From a bacterium (GTDB lineage: Bacteria; Calditrichota; Calditrichia; RBG-13-44-9), in assembly GCA_020350205.1 (NCBI GenBank), contig CP070707.1, forward strand, positions 2,680,744 to 2,728,018: 47,275 nucleotides of DNA, given 5' to 3'. Below, piece by piece: positions 10,890-21,364 of the stretch. The translations under genes were made by a program, and so were the position numbers. Positions within the stretch are counted from its first letter, which is position 1. Each line of letters starts with the position of its first letter. The notes under the pieces are model-generated. The model was not told the DNA's origin and ran no database searches. It worked only from the letters and a program-made list of their open reading frames with translations.

Positions 10890-12983
10890 ATGGAAAAGCG
10901 GTTTCTTTTAGAAAAAATAAGAAATATAGGTATCATGGCACATATTGATGCTGGTAAAACCACTACAACGGAGCGTATTCTGTTCTATTCAGGTCGATTG
11001 CACCGTATGGGTGAGGTACATGAAGGATCCGCAACCATGGATTGGATGGCGCAGGAGAAGGAACGGGGTATTACTATTACCTCCGCCGCCACTACCTGTT
11101 CCTGGAAAAATTACCGTATTAATATTATTGACACACCGGGGCATGTTGACTTTACTGCGGAAGTTGAAAGATCTCTCCGGGTATTAGATGGGGCAGTCGC
11201 ACTATTCTGTGCCGTGGGGGGTGTGGAACCTCAATCCGAAACCGTCTGGCGTCAAGCCGACCGGTACATGGTTCCCCGGATCGCATTTGTAAACAAAATG
11301 GACCGAATTGGGGCGGATTTTTATCATGTGTTAGAAATGATTAAAATTCGTTTGGGAGCAAAACCTGTGGCATTGCAAATTCCGTTGGGACAGGGAGATT
11401 TATTCATGGGGTTGGTTGATCTGGTAAATATGAAAGCTGTGATTTATGATGAAACGACCCTCGGTTCGCAATGGATTGAACAAGAAATTCCCCGTGATTT
11501 AGAAACACAGGTTCATGAATATCGAACGCATCTGGTTGAAGTGGCTTCTGATTATGATGATCACCTGATGGAGACTTACTTAGAAGGTGGCGAAATTGAT
11601 CCCAAACAACTGAAAGCTGCTATTCGTAAGGGGACTTTGCAATGCAATATCGTGCCGGTACTTTTGGGCTCTGCCTTTAAAAATAAGGGTGTTCAGAGGT
11701 TGTTAGATGCGGTGATCGATTATTTACCATCCCCTTCCGATGTACCACCGGTAAAGGGAATAGATCCCAGGTCTGAGAAGGAAGCTGTTCGTCATGCCAA
11801 TGATGATGACCCGTTTACGGCCCTGGCATTTAAAATAATGACCGACCCCTATGTGGGAAAGCTGACTTACTTCAGGGTATATTCCGGAGTTGCCAAATCA
11901 GGATCGTACATCTATAATGCCAATAATGACAAAAAAGAGCGACTGGGACGAATATTACAAATGCATGCGAATCATCGGGAGGATGTGAACCTGGTCGCGA
12001 CCGGTGATATCGCTGCTGCAGTGGGTCTTAAATTCACCCGAACCGGAGAATCGCTTTCTGCACCTGATAAACCAATTGTTTTGGAGTCTATGAATTTCCC
12101 TGAACCGGTAATCGCAGTATCGATTGAACCTAAGTCTAAAGCAGAACAGGAAAAGTTAGGAGAGTCCCTGAGTAAATTGAGTGATGAAGATCCTACCTTT
12201 AAGGTTTCCTTCGATGATGAAACAGGTCAGACATTGATCAGCGGGATGGGGGAATTGCATCTCGAAATTATTATTGACCGGCTTCTCAGGGAATTTAAGG
12301 TGGGTGCACGAGTCGGTAAACCGCAGGTGGCTTTCAAGGAAACCATTACTAAATCTGTTTCATCTGAAGGGAAATTTATTCGTCAATCAGGCGGTCGTGG
12401 TCAGTATGGACATGTGGTCATCGAGGTGGAACCTAATAATAAAGGTGCCGGATTCGAGTTTGAAAACAAGATAGTCGGCGGTGTTATTCCCAAAGAGTTT
12501 ATTAATCCCGCAAAAAATGGGATTGAAGAGGCTTTAAAGAATGGGATTCTGGCGGGGTATCCGGTGGTCGATGTCAAGGTAAGGCTGGTTGATGGCTCTT
12601 TTCATGATGTTGATAGCAGCGAACTGGCTTTTAAGATTGCCGGTTCTATGGCTATTAAAAATGCTCTGGGGAAAGCCGTTTCTATATTGCTCGAACCTAT
12701 AATGGATGTTGAGGTGATTGTACCCGAAGAGTATATGGGTGAGGTGATTGGAGATTTGAATTCACGAAGAGGAAAGGTTACCGGAATTCTCCCGCGCAAA
12801 GATGCGCAGGTAATAGAAGTGTTTGTCCCTCTTAGTGAAATGTTTGGTTATGCAACCTCATTGCGTTCATTAACGCAGGGAAGAGCAGTCTATACCATGC
12901 AGTTCGATCATTACGATGTTATTCCGCAAAATATTGCGGAAGAGATTATTGAAAATATGTTGGGTAAAAAGAGAAAAAATTAA
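10890..12983 (+). CDS. fusA: Elongation factor G
   Basis: EF-G (697 aa) is the GTPase that drives ribosomal translocation and, with RRF, ribosome recycling. The G1 P-loop [12 protein letters not shown] is at 17-28, G3 DTPGHVDF at 81-88 and G4 NKMD at 135-138. Domains II to V follow, including the domain IV region GGRGQYGHV. All nucleotide-binding motifs are intact, so this is the canonical elongation factor. Unusually for a str block, tuf does not follow it; rpsJ begins 10 bp downstream. EF-Tu must be encoded elsewhere, probably upstream near secE-nusG as in other FCB bacteria. Confidence 0.98.
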   Translation: MEKRFLLEKIRNIGIMAHIDAGKTTTTERILFYSGRLHRMGEVHEGSATMDWMAQEKERGITITSAATTCSWKNYRINIIDTPGHVDFTAEVERSLRVLDGAVALFCAVGGVEPQSETVWRQADRYMVPRIAFVNKMDRIGADFYHVLEMIKIRLGAKPVALQIPLGQGDLFMGLVDLVNMKAVIYDETTLGSQWIEQEIPRDLETQVHEYRTHLVEVASDYDDHLMETYLEGGEIDPKQLKAAIRKGTLQCNIVPVLLGSAFKNKGVQRLLDAVIDYLPSPSDVPPVKGIDPRSEKEAVRHANDDDPFTALAFKIMTDPYVGKLTYFRVYSGVAKSGSYIYNANNDKKERLGRILQMHANHREDVNLVATGDIAAAVGLKFTRTGESLSAPDKPIVLESMNFPEPVIAVSIEPKSKAEQEKLGESLSKLSDEDPTFKVSFDDETGQTLISGMGELHLEIIIDRLLREFKVGARVGKPQVAFKETITKSVSSEGKFIRQSGGRGQYGHVVIEVEPNNKGAGFEFENKIVGGVIPKEFINPAKNGIEEALKNGILAGYPVVDVKVRLVDGSFHDVDSSELAFKIAGSMAIKNALGKAVSILLEPIMDVEVIVPEEYMGEVIGDLNSRRGKVTGILPRKDAQVIEVFVPLSEMFGYATSLRSLTQGRAVYTMQFDHYDVIPQNIAEEIIENMLGKKRKN

Positions 12984-12993
12984 AGGTGAATTT

Positions 12994-13302
12994 GTGGCCG
13001 GACAGAGTATTCGAATTAAGCTAAAAGCATATGATTATCAATTAATTGACAAATCTGCGGAAAAAATTATCACCACGGCAAAGGCTACGGGTGCTTTGAT
13101 ATCCGGACCGATCCCATTGCCAACGAACCGCAGTGTTTTTACAGTGCTACGTTCTCCACATGTGGATAAAAAATCCCGTGAGCAGTTTGAGCGCAGAATT
13201 CACAAACGTCTTATTGACATACACAACGCCACCAATAAAACGATTGATCAGCTGATGAAATTGGAATTGCCGGCAGGCGTTGATATTGAAATTAAAACAT
13301 GA
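12994..13302 (+). CDS. rpsJ: 30S ribosomal protein S10
   Basis: S10 (102 aa) belongs to the 30S head and in E. coli also acts as NusE in transcription antitermination. The sequence runs [20 protein letters not shown], then GPIPLPTN and the [11 protein letters not shown] loop. I chose GTG 12994 because it gives the standard N-terminus and follows an AAAGGTG site that overlaps the fusA stop. An upstream ATG at 12916 lies inside fusA and would add 26 unrelated residues. It opens the S10 block. Confidence 0.94.
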   Translation: MAGQSIRIKLKAYDYQLIDKSAEKIITTAKATGALISGPIPLPTNRSVFTVLRSPHVDKKSREQFERRIHKRLIDIHNATNKTIDQLMKLELPAGVDIEIKT

Positions 13303-13321
13303 TGATACTTGGGAGTTAAAA

Positions 13322-13942
13322 ATGGCTGGATTATTGGGCAAAAAAATTGGGATGACTCGTATCTTCGATCAAGATGGCAATACCATTCCGGTAACGGTAC
13401 TTGAAGTCGGCCCATGCTTTGTTACCCAGATTAAAACAGTTGAAAAGGATGGTTATGAAGCTGTCCAGATTGGTTTTGATGAAAAAAAACCTAAAAACTT
13501 GAATAAATCGATTGCTGGGCATTTAAATAAGGCAGGCGTAAAACCACTTAGAAGGTTAAAAGAATTTCAAAACTTTACTAACACTGAATTAAAAGTGGGG
13601 GATGAGATCAAAGCCGATCTCTTCAAGCCGGGAGAATTGGTAAAAGTTACCGGAACCAGCAAGGGAAGGGGTTTTGCGGGTGTGGTAAAAAGACACCATT
13701 TTCGTGGAGGACCAGTTAGTCACGGACAATCAGACCGCTTACGGGCACCCGGATCTCTGGGGCAGAGTTCTTACCCTTCCCGGGTATACAAAGGTCTTCG
13801 AATGGCCGGACAGATGGGAAACAAAAAGAATTCAGTGTTAAATCTGCGTATTGTTAAGGTTGATCCGGACCAGAATTTATTGTTTGTTAAAGGTGCGATA
13901 CCCGGAGCAAGAAACAGCTATGTAGAGATTTATCAATCTTAA
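13322..13942 (+). CDS. rplC: 50S ribosomal protein L3
   Basis: L3 (206 aa) is an early assembly protein near the peptidyl-transferase centre. The N-terminus MAGLLGKKIGMTRIF and the central loop KGRGFAGVVKRHHFRGGP with SHGQSDRLRAPGS are typical. The ATG at 13322 follows TTGGGAG. An in-frame ATG at 13280 overlaps rpsJ and is not credible. The gap to rpsJ is 19 bp. Confidence 0.96.
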   Translation: MAGLLGKKIGMTRIFDQDGNTIPVTVLEVGPCFVTQIKTVEKDGYEAVQIGFDEKKPKNLNKSIAGHLNKAGVKPLRRLKEFQNFTNTELKVGDEIKADLFKPGELVKVTGTSKGRGFAGVVKRHHFRGGPVSHGQSDRLRAPGSLGQSSYPSRVYKGLRMAGQMGNKKNSVLNLRIVKVDPDQNLLFVKGAIPGARNSYVEIYQS

Positions 13943-13961
13943 AGGTATGAGGTTGAATTTT

Positions 13962-14588
13962 ATGGAACTCAATGTTTATAAAATTGATGGGACAAAAACC
14001 AATCAGAAGGTAAAACTGAATCCTGAGGTTTTTGACATTGCTCCCAATGAGCATGTGGTTTACCTGGCCGTAAAGGCGTTTTTAGCGAATCAAAGACAAG
14101 GTACGCATGATACCCGCAACAGAACAGAGGTATCCGGGGGAGGTACCAAACCATTCAGGCAGAAAGGTACAGGGCGTGCAAGGCAGGGAACCATTCGTGC
14201 AGCACATATGGTGGGTGGCGGTCGTGCCCACGGCACCAGTCCGCGGGATTATACCCAAAAACTCCCCAGAAAAGTGAATAAACTGGCTCGGAAATCAGTG
14301 CTCTCTGCCAAAGCAAAAGATAAAAAATTAATGGTGCTTGAAGATTTTGTGTTTGATGAGCCAAAAACCAAAAAAATTAAAGAGATTCTGGACAGTTTAA
14401 AATTGGATACAACCAATGTTTTATTTGTAACAAAAGATTTAGATAAAAATCTAATGTTATCGTCTAGAAATATTCCTTATACCAAAGTTCAAAAAGCGCC
14501 TGAATTTTCTGTGTACGATGTGATTCATTCACAATATGTGGTTTTCCAGAAAAGCGCTCTTCAAATGGTAAATGAGGTGTTGGCATGA
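13962..14588 (+). CDS. rplD: 50S ribosomal protein L4
   Basis: L4 (208 aa) binds 23S rRNA domain I, and its long loop lines the exit tunnel. The loop shows GGGTKPFRQKGTGRARQGT followed by GGGRAHGTSPRDY. I chose ATG 13962 because TATGAGGT lies 5 to 12 bases upstream; the ATG at 13947 lacks a site and adds five residues. Its TGA overlaps the ATG of rplW by four bases, so the two are probably translationally coupled. No L4-dependent S10 leader can sit directly upstream of rpsJ here because of the tight packing. Confidence 0.95.
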   Translation: MELNVYKIDGTKTNQKVKLNPEVFDIAPNEHVVYLAVKAFLANQRQGTHDTRNRTEVSGGGTKPFRQKGTGRARQGTIRAAHMVGGGRAHGTSPRDYTQKLPRKVNKLARKSVLSAKAKDKKLMVLEDFVFDEPKTKKIKEILDSLKLDTTNVLFVTKDLDKNLMLSSRNIPYTKVQKAPEFSVYDVIHSQYVVFQKSALQMVNEVLA

Positions 14589-14887
14589 AAGACCCAAGAG
14601 CAGTTATTATTCAACCCGTTCTTACAGAGAAAGCCTTGCGACTGAAGGATATGGAAAATCAGTATGTTTTCAATGTCGCATTAGATGCCAATAAAATTGA
14701 GATTAAAGCAGCTATTGAGAAAAGATTTTCTGTAAAAGTTAAAAGTGTCCGGACGGAAAATGTAAAGCCGAAACCCAGACAGCGGTTTACCCGGAGTGGC
14801 AAAGTACAGGGATATACGTCTCGCTGGAAGAAAGCCATCGTGACTTTGCAGCAGGGTGATAAGCTCGATTTTCTGGAAAATTTATAG
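14585..14887 (+). CDS. rplW: 50S ribosomal protein L23
   Basis: L23 (100 aa) sits at the exit-tunnel rim and docks trigger factor and SRP. It starts with the family signature RAVIIQPVLTEKALRL and contains the AAIEKRFSVKVKSVRTENVK segment followed by a basic loop. The ATG overlaps the rplD stop (ATGA), the first of two such overlaps in the cluster. Confidence 0.95.
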   Translation: MKDPRAVIIQPVLTEKALRLKDMENQYVFNVALDANKIEIKAAIEKRFSVKVKSVRTENVKPKPRQRFTRSGKVQGYTSRWKKAIVTLQQGDKLDFLENL

Positions 14888-14907
14888 GATAATCGGGGAG
14901 TTTACAG

Positions 14908-15735
14908 ATGGGATTAAAGAAATATAAAGCCACTACGCCAAGTATAAGATATCGCATTGATGTGTCAAATGATGACATTACTAAAGAATCACCCGAGAAG
15001 TCTCTGATTTTACCGAATAAACGGACGGGTGGACGCAATAACCACGGTAGAATAACTGCATTTCAGCGGGGTGGTGGACATAAGAGATTTTACCGAATCA
15101 TTGATTTTAAGCGTAAAAAACATGACATACCGGCGGTAGTCAAGGCCATTGAATACGATCCTAACCGCACTGCCAGAATCGCCTTGCTCTTTTATGCAGA
15201 CGGCGAAAAACGATATATTCTGGCGCCTGATGGATTAAAAGTGGGCGCGGAAGTACTTTCGGGAGAAACGGCCGCAATCAAAGTTGGAAATGCGATGCCG
15301 TTGGAAAAGATACCGTTAGGTATGGAAATTCATAATATTGAAATGATTCCCGGAAAGGGGGGGCAGGTTGCCAGGAGTGCTGGTACCACTGCGCAGTTGA
15401 TTGCTAAGGAGGGAGAATTTGCTCTGGTCAAGATGCCTTCAAATGAGATTCGCAAATTCAGATTGAATTGTTATGCGACACTGGGCCAGGTCAGTAATGT
15501 GGAGTGGAATAATGTTTCTCTTGGAAAAGCAGGACGGAGCCGCTGGCTTGGTAGGAGACCCAACGTACGGGGTGTTGCCATGAATCCCATTGACCACCCC
15601 ATGGGTGGAGGAGAAGGAAAATCTTCCGGGGGAAGACATCCTTGTTCGCCCTGGGGGCAAAAGTCGAAAGGTTTGAAAACAAGAAAGAAAAGAAAAGCAT
15701 CAGATGCTATGATTATTAAACGGAGAAATGCATAG
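14908..15735 (+). CDS. rplB: 50S ribosomal protein L2
   Basis: L2 (275 aa) is essential for subunit joining and peptidyl-transferase activity. It has the N-terminal [20 protein letters not shown] motif and the C-terminal [20 protein letters not shown] motif, with the conserved His in [13 protein letters not shown]. The ATG follows a GGGGAG site. It lies 20 bp after rplW in standard order. Confidence 0.97.
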   Translation: MGLKKYKATTPSIRYRIDVSNDDITKESPEKSLILPNKRTGGRNNHGRITAFQRGGGHKRFYRIIDFKRKKHDIPAVVKAIEYDPNRTARIALLFYADGEKRYILAPDGLKVGAEVLSGETAAIKVGNAMPLEKIPLGMEIHNIEMIPGKGGQVARSAGTTAQLIAKEGEFALVKMPSNEIRKFRLNCYATLGQVSNVEWNNVSLGKAGRSRWLGRRPNVRGVAMNPIDHPMGGGEGKSSGGRHPCSPWGQKSKGLKTRKKRKASDAMIIKRRNA

Positions 15736-15743
15736 GAGTAGCT

Positions 15744-16031
15744 ATGGCCAGGTCCCTTAAAAAAGGTCCATATATTGATACGAAGTTGATGGAAAAAGTT
15801 GAAAAGTTAAATCAGGACAACCAGAAGAAAGTGATTAAAACCTGGGCTCGAAGAAGCACTATTCCGCCGGAATTCGTCGGTCACACCATTGCTGTACATA
15901 ATGGTATTAAATTTATTCCAGTGTATGTCACTGAAAACATGGTAGGTCATAAATTAGGTGAGTTTGCAATAACCCGGACCTTTCGCGGACATGCCGGTAA
16001 GTCGGAACGGGTTGCAAAAATTCAAAAATAG
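15744..16031 (+). CDS. rpsS: 30S ribosomal protein S19
   Basis: S19 (95 aa) forms a complex with S13 in the 30S head and contacts the A-site finger. The sequence begins [19 protein letters not shown] and contains [21 protein letters not shown] and [12 protein letters not shown]. It follows rplB by 8 bp, with a TAGGAG site spanning the rplB stop codon. Confidence 0.96.
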   Translation: MARSLKKGPYIDTKLMEKVEKLNQDNQKKVIKTWARRSTIPPEFVGHTIAVHNGIKFIPVYVTENMVGHKLGEFAITRTFRGHAGKSERVAKIQK

Positions 16032-16045
16032 ATGCGGAGTAAGGA

Positions 16046-16396
16046 ATGGAAGCACAAGCAAAAGCAAGATTTTTAAGAACTTCGCCTTTGAAAATGAGGC
16101 GCGTCCTGAATGAGATTCGGGGTCGCAATGTTGAGGAAGCATTGAATTATCTGCATTTTTCTCCCAAGAGAAGCTCAGATTTTATTGAAAAAACGATGCG
16201 TTCAGCTGTGGCAAATTTCTTTGAAGCATACGAAGGTAAAAAACTTACCACCCGGGAATTGTTTGTCAAACACGTCCATGTTGATGGAGGACCGGTGTTG
16301 CGCAGATTTAGATCCATGTCAATGGGTAGAGTTGGTCGGGTCAGAAGGCGGACCAGCCATTTAACTATTGTTATTGAAGGTAAAGATAAAGAATAA
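16046..16396 (+). CDS. rplV: 50S ribosomal protein L22
   Basis: L22 (116 aa) extends a beta hairpin into the exit tunnel. It shows [20 protein letters not shown] at the N-terminus and the hairpin [20 protein letters not shown] near the C-terminus, typical of the family. The ATG follows GGAGTAAGGA. It sits between rpsS and rpsC as usual. Confidence 0.96.
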   Translation: MEAQAKARFLRTSPLKMRRVLNEIRGRNVEEALNYLHFSPKRSSDFIEKTMRSAVANFFEAYEGKKLTTRELFVKHVHVDGGPVLRRFRSMSMGRVGRVRRRTSHLTIVIEGKDKE

Positions 16397-16409
16397 ACGG
16401 AGGACAAAC

Positions 16410-17039
16410 TTGGGTCAGAAAACTAATCCAATAGGCTTTCGCTTAGCAGTCACGAAAAACTGGGAATCCCAGTGGTTTGATGAAAAGAACTTTGGGAAAA
16501 TGCTAAATGAAGATTTGTTGATCAAGAAATATGTTCGGAAGAGGATTCCCGATGGAGCTATCTCAAAGGTAAAAATTGAACGAACACCCAAAAAAGTTCT
16601 TCTTGAGTTGAATACAGCCCGCCCGGGTGTAGTGATCGGTAAGAAAGGGGCTGAAGTAGATAAGTTAAAGGAAGAATTGAAGAAGTTGATTAATAAAGAA
16701 GTTCAGATCAATATTAAAGAGATTAAACATCCGGAATTAGATGCGTCGTTGATTTCTCAGAATATTGCCCGTCAGCTTGAAGGAAAGGTGGCATTTCGCC
16801 GGGCGATGAAAAGAGCGATCACTTCGGCCATTCGTCTGGGTGCAGAAGGAATAAAACTGACTTGTTCAGGGCGATTGGCAGGTGCTGAAATGGCCAGAAC
16901 TGAATCCTATAAAGAAGGCCGTATCCCGTTGCATACATTGCGCTCTGATATAGATTATGCGACTTACACTGCTGTGACCACCTATGGTTGTATCGGGGTA
17001 AAGGTCTGGTTGTGTCATGGCACAGTTTTGGAAAGATAA
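16410..17039 (+). CDS. rpsC: 30S ribosomal protein S3
   Basis: S3 (209 aa) lines the mRNA entry channel. It begins [20 protein letters not shown], carries a type II KH domain with the GKKG loop ([18 protein letters not shown]), and ends with the family C-terminal domain. I chose TTG 16410, preceded by CGGAGG, because it gives the universal MGQK start. An ATG at 16368 lies within rplV. It is shorter than E. coli S3 because the C-terminal tail is cut back, which is common. Confidence 0.94.
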   Translation: MGQKTNPIGFRLAVTKNWESQWFDEKNFGKMLNEDLLIKKYVRKRIPDGAISKVKIERTPKKVLLELNTARPGVVIGKKGAEVDKLKEELKKLINKEVQINIKEIKHPELDASLISQNIARQLEGKVAFRRAMKRAITSAIRLGAEGIKLTCSGRLAGAEMARTESYKEGRIPLHTLRSDIDYATYTAVTTYGCIGVKVWLCHGTVLER

Positions 17040-17059
17040 ACATTAAGGGAGAATAATTT

Positions 17060-17473
17060 ATGTTAATGCCGAAGAGGGTAAAATACCGTAAGCAACAACG
17101 AGGGCGCATGCGTGGAAAGGCTCAAACCGGAAATACAGTTGCTTTTGGTCAATATGGTTTAAAAGCGCTGGAGGCCCAATGGATTACCAGTCGGCAAATT
17201 GAGGCGGCACGAATAGCCATGACACGCCATATCAAACGCGGCGGTAAAGTGTGGATCAGAATATTTCCCGATAAACCGGTAACCAAAAAACCTGCTGAAA
17301 CACGGATGGGAAAGGGAAAAGGTGCTCCGGAGTATTGGGTAGCGGTTGTGAAACCGGGAAGAGTCATGTTCGAGATCGAGGGTGTCACAGAGGATATTGC
17401 CAAAGAAGCGATGCGCCTGGCTGCCCATAAATTGCCGATTAAAACAAAGTTTGTATCACGTGAACTTGTTTGA
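17060..17473 (+). CDS. rplP: 50S ribosomal protein L16
   Basis: L16 (137 aa) contacts the A-site tRNA and helps form the peptidyl-transferase centre. It has [28 protein letters not shown] and the [17 protein letters not shown] loop. The ATG at 17060 is spaced best from GGGAG; a second ATG at 17066 would remove two residues. Confidence 0.95.
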   Translation: MLMPKRVKYRKQQRGRMRGKAQTGNTVAFGQYGLKALEAQWITSRQIEAARIAMTRHIKRGGKVWIRIFPDKPVTKKPAETRMGKGKGAPEYWVAVVKPGRVMFEIEGVTEDIAKEAMRLAAHKLPIKTKFVSRELV

Positions 17474-17485
17474 GGTTTATGAGAG

Positions 17486-17707
17486 ATGAAAATAAAAGAA
17501 ATGAGAGAATTACCTGTTAATGAATTAAAGGGCCGATTGGAGGATTTTAAAGATGAATTGGCAAATCTGAATATTCAGAAGTCCACTCATCAACTTGCAA
17601 ATCCGAGTCGGATCCATATAGTTAAGAAAAATATTGCGCGAATTAATTGTATTCTGCGCGAATATGAACTCGGTATTTCAAAACCGACAACGGAAACTAA
17701 AGCTTAG
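17486..17707 (+). CDS. rpmC: 50S ribosomal protein L29
   Basis: L29 (73 aa) is a helical hairpin protein at the tunnel exit next to L23. It begins [20 protein letters not shown] and contains the [15 protein letters not shown] motif typical of the family. It starts 12 bp after rplP and is followed closely by rpsQ. Confidence 0.92.
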   Translation: MKIKEMRELPVNELKGRLEDFKDELANLNIQKSTHQLANPSRIHIVKKNIARINCILREYELGISKPTTETKA

Positions 17708-17720
17708 GTTGCCAATCGAT

Positions 17721-17975
17721 ATGGAAAGAGGAAATCGTAAAATCAGAATCGGGGTGGTGGTGAGTGATAAGATGGAAAAAACCGCCGTAATTTCAGTTGA
17801 GCGACTGGTAAAACACCCCGTCTATAAAAAATTTATTAAGCGCACCTCCAAGTTCAAAGCACACGATGCGAAGAATGAATGTCAGATTGGAGACAAGGTT
17901 AAAATTATGGAAACCCGGCCATTGAGCAAAACGAAACGCTGGCGAGTGGTTGAAGTGCTTGAAAAAGTTAAATAA
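17721..17975 (+). CDS. rpsQ: 30S ribosomal protein S17
   Basis: S17 (84 aa) is an OB-fold protein that binds the 5' domain of 16S rRNA. It has [20 protein letters not shown], then the [18 protein letters not shown] loop and [21 protein letters not shown] placed the start at ATG 17721, which gives the standard N-terminus MERGNRK. A longer frame begins at 17634 inside rpmC and is not supported. The upstream site is weak (AGGT), so translation may depend on coupling to rpmC. Confidence 0.93.
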   Translation: MERGNRKIRIGVVVSDKMEKTAVISVERLVKHPVYKKFIKRTSKFKAHDAKNECQIGDKVKIMETRPLSKTKRWRVVEVLEKVK

Positions 17976-17998
17976 TATCAGAAGTTGGAGTCGTCACT

Positions 17999-18367
17999 AT
18001 GATACAGGAATATTCGAAACTAAACGTTGCGGACAACTCAGGGGCAAAAAAAGTAATGTGCATCCGGGTTTTGGGAGGATCTGAAAGACGCTATGCTTCT
18101 GTGGGTGATATTATTGTAGTCAGCGTTAAGAATGCCATCCCAAACGCACCGGTAAAAAAAGGGGAAGTCTCCCGGGCAGTGGTTGTGCGGACCAAGAAGG
18201 AGATAAGGCGCCCTGATGGGAGTTATATCCGATTTGATGAAAATGCTGCAGTGCTTCTCAATGAGCAGGGTGAACCCCGAGGTACCCGGATTTTTGGGCC
18301 GGTAGCCAGAGAATTGAGGGATAGGGATTTTATGAAAATTATATCTTTAGCACCTGAAGTACTCTAA
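17999..18367 (+). CDS. rplN: 50S ribosomal protein L14
   Basis: L14 (122 aa) forms intersubunit bridge B8 and is the target of the silencing factor RsfS. It shows [40 protein letters not shown] and [20 protein letters not shown]. Length and motifs are standard. It heads the spc block after rpsQ. Confidence 0.97.
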   Translation: MIQEYSKLNVADNSGAKKVMCIRVLGGSERRYASVGDIIVVSVKNAIPNAPVKKGEVSRAVVVRTKKEIRRPDGSYIRFDENAAVLLNEQGEPRGTRIFGPVARELRDRDFMKIISLAPEVL

Positions 18368-18383
18368 GTAGGGAAAAAAGAAT

Positions 18384-18701
18384 ATGAGAAAAATCGTAAA
18401 AAATGATTCAGTGGTTGTGTTAACGGGTAATGACCGGGGCAAAACAGGAAAAATACTCAAAGTGTTTCCGGACAAAAACCAAGCTGTGGTTGAGGGTGTT
18501 AATTTAATGAAACGGCACTCCCGCCCGACAAGAGATTTACCGCAAGGTGGTATTATTGAAAAAGAGGGACCTATTAATATTTCTAATTTGAAAGTTGTGT
18601 GTCCCAAGTGTAACCGACCTACCCGTATTGGCATCAGAATACTTGAAGATAAGTCGAAAGTTAGGTACTGTAAAAACGCTGATTGCGGGGAAATGATATA
18701 A
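18384..18701 (+). CDS. rplX: 50S ribosomal protein L24 with a C-terminal zinc ribbon
   Basis: L24 (105 aa) starts 50S assembly and sits at the tunnel exit. The KOW motif is at the N-terminus (VVVLTGNDRGKTGKILKVFP), followed by GVNLMKRHSRPT. The C-terminal third has four cysteines in a ribbon-like pattern, CPKCNRPTRIG and CKNADC, giving two CxxC-type pairs that could bind zinc. Many bacterial L24 proteins keep this ribbon and others have lost it. It begins 16 bp after rplN. Confidence 0.95.
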   Translation: MRKIVKNDSVVVLTGNDRGKTGKILKVFPDKNQAVVEGVNLMKRHSRPTRDLPQGGIIEKEGPINISNLKVVCPKCNRPTRIGIRILEDKSKVRYCKNADCGEMI

Positions 18702-18719
18702 AGAGAAGAAGGTTTGAAT

Positions 18720-19271
18720 ATGAAGAACAGTCAGCCCAGATTACACAAAAAGTTTAGTGAAGAAATAGTTTCTCAGATGATGAAACGGTTCGGGTATAAG
18801 AATGTCATGCAAGTTCCCAGACTGAAAAAAATCAATCTCAATATCGGTGTGGGAGAAGCAATTCAGGATCCTAAAACCCTTGATAGTGCAATGAACGATT
18901 TGGGTATTATCACGGGGCAGAAACCTTACTACCGAACCGCAAAAAAGTCGATTTCTAATTTTAAACTTCGCGAAGGAATGAAAGTTGGCACTGCCGTTAC
19001 TTTGCGCGGCCATAAAATGTATGAGTTTCTAGATCGTTTTATAAACCTAGTAGTACCCCGAATTCGTGATTTCCGGGGATTATCGGACAAGGCATTTGAT
19101 GGTCGCGGAAATTATTCGGTTGGCGTACAAGAACAGATCATATTTCCGGAAATAAATGTGGATAAAATCGATAAAATTCGGGGCATGAATATTACTTTCG
19201 TGACTAATGCGGAAAGTGATGAAGAAGCATATGAATTATTAAAAGCATTTGGTATGCCATTTCGACAATAA
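18720..19271 (+). CDS. rplE: 50S ribosomal protein L5
   Basis: L5 (183 aa) binds 5S rRNA and contacts the P-site tRNA. Motifs include [36 protein letters not shown] and [21 protein letters not shown] prefer ATG 18720, spaced 7 bp from AGAAGG. An in-frame TTG at 18714 would add two residues. Its position between rplX and rpsN is standard. Confidence 0.95.
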   Translation: MKNSQPRLHKKFSEEIVSQMMKRFGYKNVMQVPRLKKINLNIGVGEAIQDPKTLDSAMNDLGIITGQKPYYRTAKKSISNFKLREGMKVGTAVTLRGHKMYEFLDRFINLVVPRIRDFRGLSDKAFDGRGNYSVGVQEQIIFPEINVDKIDKIRGMNITFVTNAESDEEAYELLKAFGMPFRQ

Positions 19272-19288
19272 TAGAGGAGCTCGGACCT

Positions 19289-19474
19289 TTGGCAAAGAAA
19301 TCAATGATAGCGAAAGCTAAAAAGGAACCAAAATTTAAAGTCAGAAAATATACCCGTTGTCAACGCTGTGGCCGTCCCCGTGCTGTATATAGAAAATTTG
19401 AATTGTGCCGTATTTGCTTTAGAGATTTGGCAAATAAAGGTGAGATTCCAGGTATATTTAAAGCTAGCTGGTAG
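19289..19474 (+). CDS. rpsN: 30S ribosomal protein S14, short zinc-binding type
   Basis: This is the 61-residue C+ form of S14, which binds zinc through two CxxC pairs: [10 protein letters not shown] and CRICFRDL. It sits in the 30S head with S3 and S10. Translation starts at TTG 19289 behind GAGGAGC. No zinc-independent long S14 is present in the window. Confidence 0.95.
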   Translation: MAKKSMIAKAKKEPKFKVRKYTRCQRCGRPRAVYRKFELCRICFRDLANKGEIPGIFKASW

Positions 19475-19485
19475 GAGAGTAATTT

Positions 19486-19884
19486 ATGAGTATGACAGAT
19501 CCTATTGCCGATTTTTTAACACGAATTCGCAACGCGATTCAAGCCGGACATCGACGGGTTGATATACCCGCATCCAATGTTAAAAAACGTATGGCAGAAA
19601 TACTCTATGAACAAAAGTTCATTAGAAATTATATCATTATTGATGATGGAAAACAGGGAACCATCCGCCTTTTTCTCAAATTTGATGGTGAGGGGAATTC
19701 CGTAATCAGGAATTTGAAGCGAGTGAGTACCCCCGGCAGACGATATTATGTTGATGTGAACCAATTACCCCGTGTTAAAAATAATATGGGAATTGCCATG
19801 ATCAGCACGTCCAAAGGGATTCTAACCGAGCGCCAGGCGCAGCGGGAAAATGTAGGTGGTGAAGTTCTATGTTATGTCTGGTAA
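19486..19884 (+). CDS. rpsH: 30S ribosomal protein S8
   Basis: S8 (132 aa) binds the 16S central domain and represses spc-operon translation in E. coli. It has MTDPIADFLTRIRNAIQAGH, the VSTPGRRYYVDVNQLPRV segment and the C-terminal GIAMISTSKGILTERQAQ, with the final GGEVLCYVW. A TAGGAG site precedes ATG 19486. Confidence 0.96.
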   Translation: MSMTDPIADFLTRIRNAIQAGHRRVDIPASNVKKRMAEILYEQKFIRNYIIIDDGKQGTIRLFLKFDGEGNSVIRNLKRVSTPGRRYYVDVNQLPRVKNNMGIAMISTSKGILTERQAQRENVGGEVLCYVW

Positions 19885-19907
19885 AGCTAAGGTAAAGGAG
19901 TATTAAA

Positions 19908-20444
19908 GTGTCTCGTATTGGAAAATTACCCATTAAGATCCCTGCAAATGTAGAGGTCGAGATTAACAAGGGTGTTGCCCGGGTCAAAGGACCAAAAGGG
20001 GAATTAAAAACGAATGTTAGCCTTGAAATGCAATTTGAACGTGAGAATGATCACCTGTCGGTGAAACGTCCCTCGGATGGTATTAAACACCGTTCTTTAC
20101 ATGGTCTAACCCGAACCCTTATTAATAATATGGTGTTAGGGGTAACCGAAGGATTTCAGAAAAATCTCGAAATAAACGGGGTTGGATTTAAGGCGGAAAA
20201 ACGGGGCAAGGGATTGTTGCTTTCACTGGGGTATTCTCATACCATCTTCTTTGTTCCGCCGGATGGTATCAACATTAATACACCTGTGCCGACCAAGATT
20301 GAGGTGAATGGGATCGATAAAGTATTGGTTGGTGAAGTTGCAGCGAAAATCAGGTCTTACCGGCCACCGGAGCCTTACAAGGGTAAAGGCGTTCGGTATG
20401 AAGGAGAAATGGTAAGAAGAAAAGCTGGGAAAACAGCAGGTTAA
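19908..20444 (+). CDS. rplF: 50S ribosomal protein L6
   Basis: L6 (178 aa) has two related domains and lies near the sarcin-ricin loop. It starts with SRIGKLPIKIPANVEVEINK and ends with the family signature RPPEPYKGKGVRYEGE. The start codon is GTG 19908 after AAAGGAG. It follows rpsH by 23 bp. Confidence 0.96.
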   Translation: MSRIGKLPIKIPANVEVEINKGVARVKGPKGELKTNVSLEMQFERENDHLSVKRPSDGIKHRSLHGLTRTLINNMVLGVTEGFQKNLEINGVGFKAEKRGKGLLLSLGYSHTIFFVPPDGININTPVPTKIEVNGIDKVLVGEVAAKIRSYRPPEPYKGKGVRYEGEMVRRKAGKTAG

Positions 20445-20480
20445 TCGCGTAAACACTTTTAGTAAGATAAGAGAGTGGTC

Positions 20481-20816
20481 ATGAAGAAAAGATCTAATAA
20501 GAAAAAAATTTTTGGGAGCAAGGATAGACCTCGTCTGGTGGTTTTTAGAAGCCTGACCAACATTTACGGACAACTCGTGGATGACAGCTCTGAGAAAACG
20601 ATTGTGGGTGCATCCAGTCTGAGTAAAGAGATCCAGGCTGAACTGAAAAAAAGTAAGAATAAAACTGAATCCAGTAAGATTGTGGGAAAATTTCTGGCTC
20701 AAAGAGCAAAAGATAAAAAAATCAAAAAAGTTATTTTCGATCGAAATGGGTATGCCTACCATGGTCGGATCAAGGCATTGGCGGAAGGCGCTCGAGAAGG
20801 CGGATTAGAATTTTAA
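20481..20816 (+). CDS. rplR: 50S ribosomal protein L18
   Basis: L18 (111 aa) binds 5S rRNA with L5. It shows SKDRPRLVVFRSLTNIYGQL, VGKFLAQRAKDKKIKKVIFD and the C-terminal YHGRIKALAEGAREGGLEF. ATG 20481 is preferred over an in-frame GTG at 20475; neither has a strong ribosome binding site (GATAAGAGAG). The N-terminus is shorter than in E. coli. Confidence 0.94.
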   Translation: MKKRSNKKKIFGSKDRPRLVVFRSLTNIYGQLVDDSSEKTIVGASSLSKEIQAELKKSKNKTESSKIVGKFLAQRAKDKKIKKVIFDRNGYAYHGRIKALAEGAREGGLEF

Positions 20817-20838
20817 TAGAAAACGTTGAGGTGATTGC

Positions 20839-21345
20839 GTGGTCGACAAAGTTAATCCACACGAATTGGAATTAAAAGAAAAGGTTGTACATATCAACCG
20901 TGTTGCGAAGGTTGTAAAGGGAGGCCGTCGTTTTAGTTTTAGTGCCATTGTTGTAGTTGGGGATGGCAATGGTCATATTGGTGTCGGACATGGAAAAGCC
21001 AATGAGGTGATTAACGCGATTAGCAAAGCGACGGAGAAAGCCAAAAAAGAAATCATTCGCATTAATCTGGTTGGAAATACAATACCATATGTAATTTATG
21101 GTAAATATGGAGCCGGTAAGGTTATCCTTAAGCCAGCCAGTCCGGGTACCGGTGTTATTGCCGGCGGTCCGGTTAGGGCGATTTGTGAAGTTGTGGGTAT
21201 CAAGGACATTCTTACAAAAGTTATTGGCTCACAAAATCCGCATAACATTGTAAAAGCAACCATGACCGCCCTTGAAGCTCTGGAAGATCCAGGTACGATT
21301 GCCCGACGAAGGGGCTTGACGCTAGCGGAATTATTTAGAGGATAA
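20839..21345 (+). CDS. rpsE: 30S ribosomal protein S5
   Basis: S5 (168 aa) lines the mRNA entry site and affects decoding accuracy. It has the N-terminal double-stranded-RNA-binding fold with [20 protein letters not shown], then the GKANEV and [20 protein letters not shown] motifs. Translation starts at GTG 20839 after TTGAGGTGA. It sits between rplR and rpmD as expected. Confidence 0.96.
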   Translation: MVDKVNPHELELKEKVVHINRVAKVVKGGRRFSFSAIVVVGDGNGHIGVGHGKANEVINAISKATEKAKKEIIRINLVGNTIPYVIYGKYGAGKVILKPASPGTGVIAGGPVRAICEVVGIKDILTKVIGSQNPHNIVKATMTALEALEDPGTIARRRGLTLAELFRG

Positions 21346-21364
21346 AAATCAGAGAATAATAATT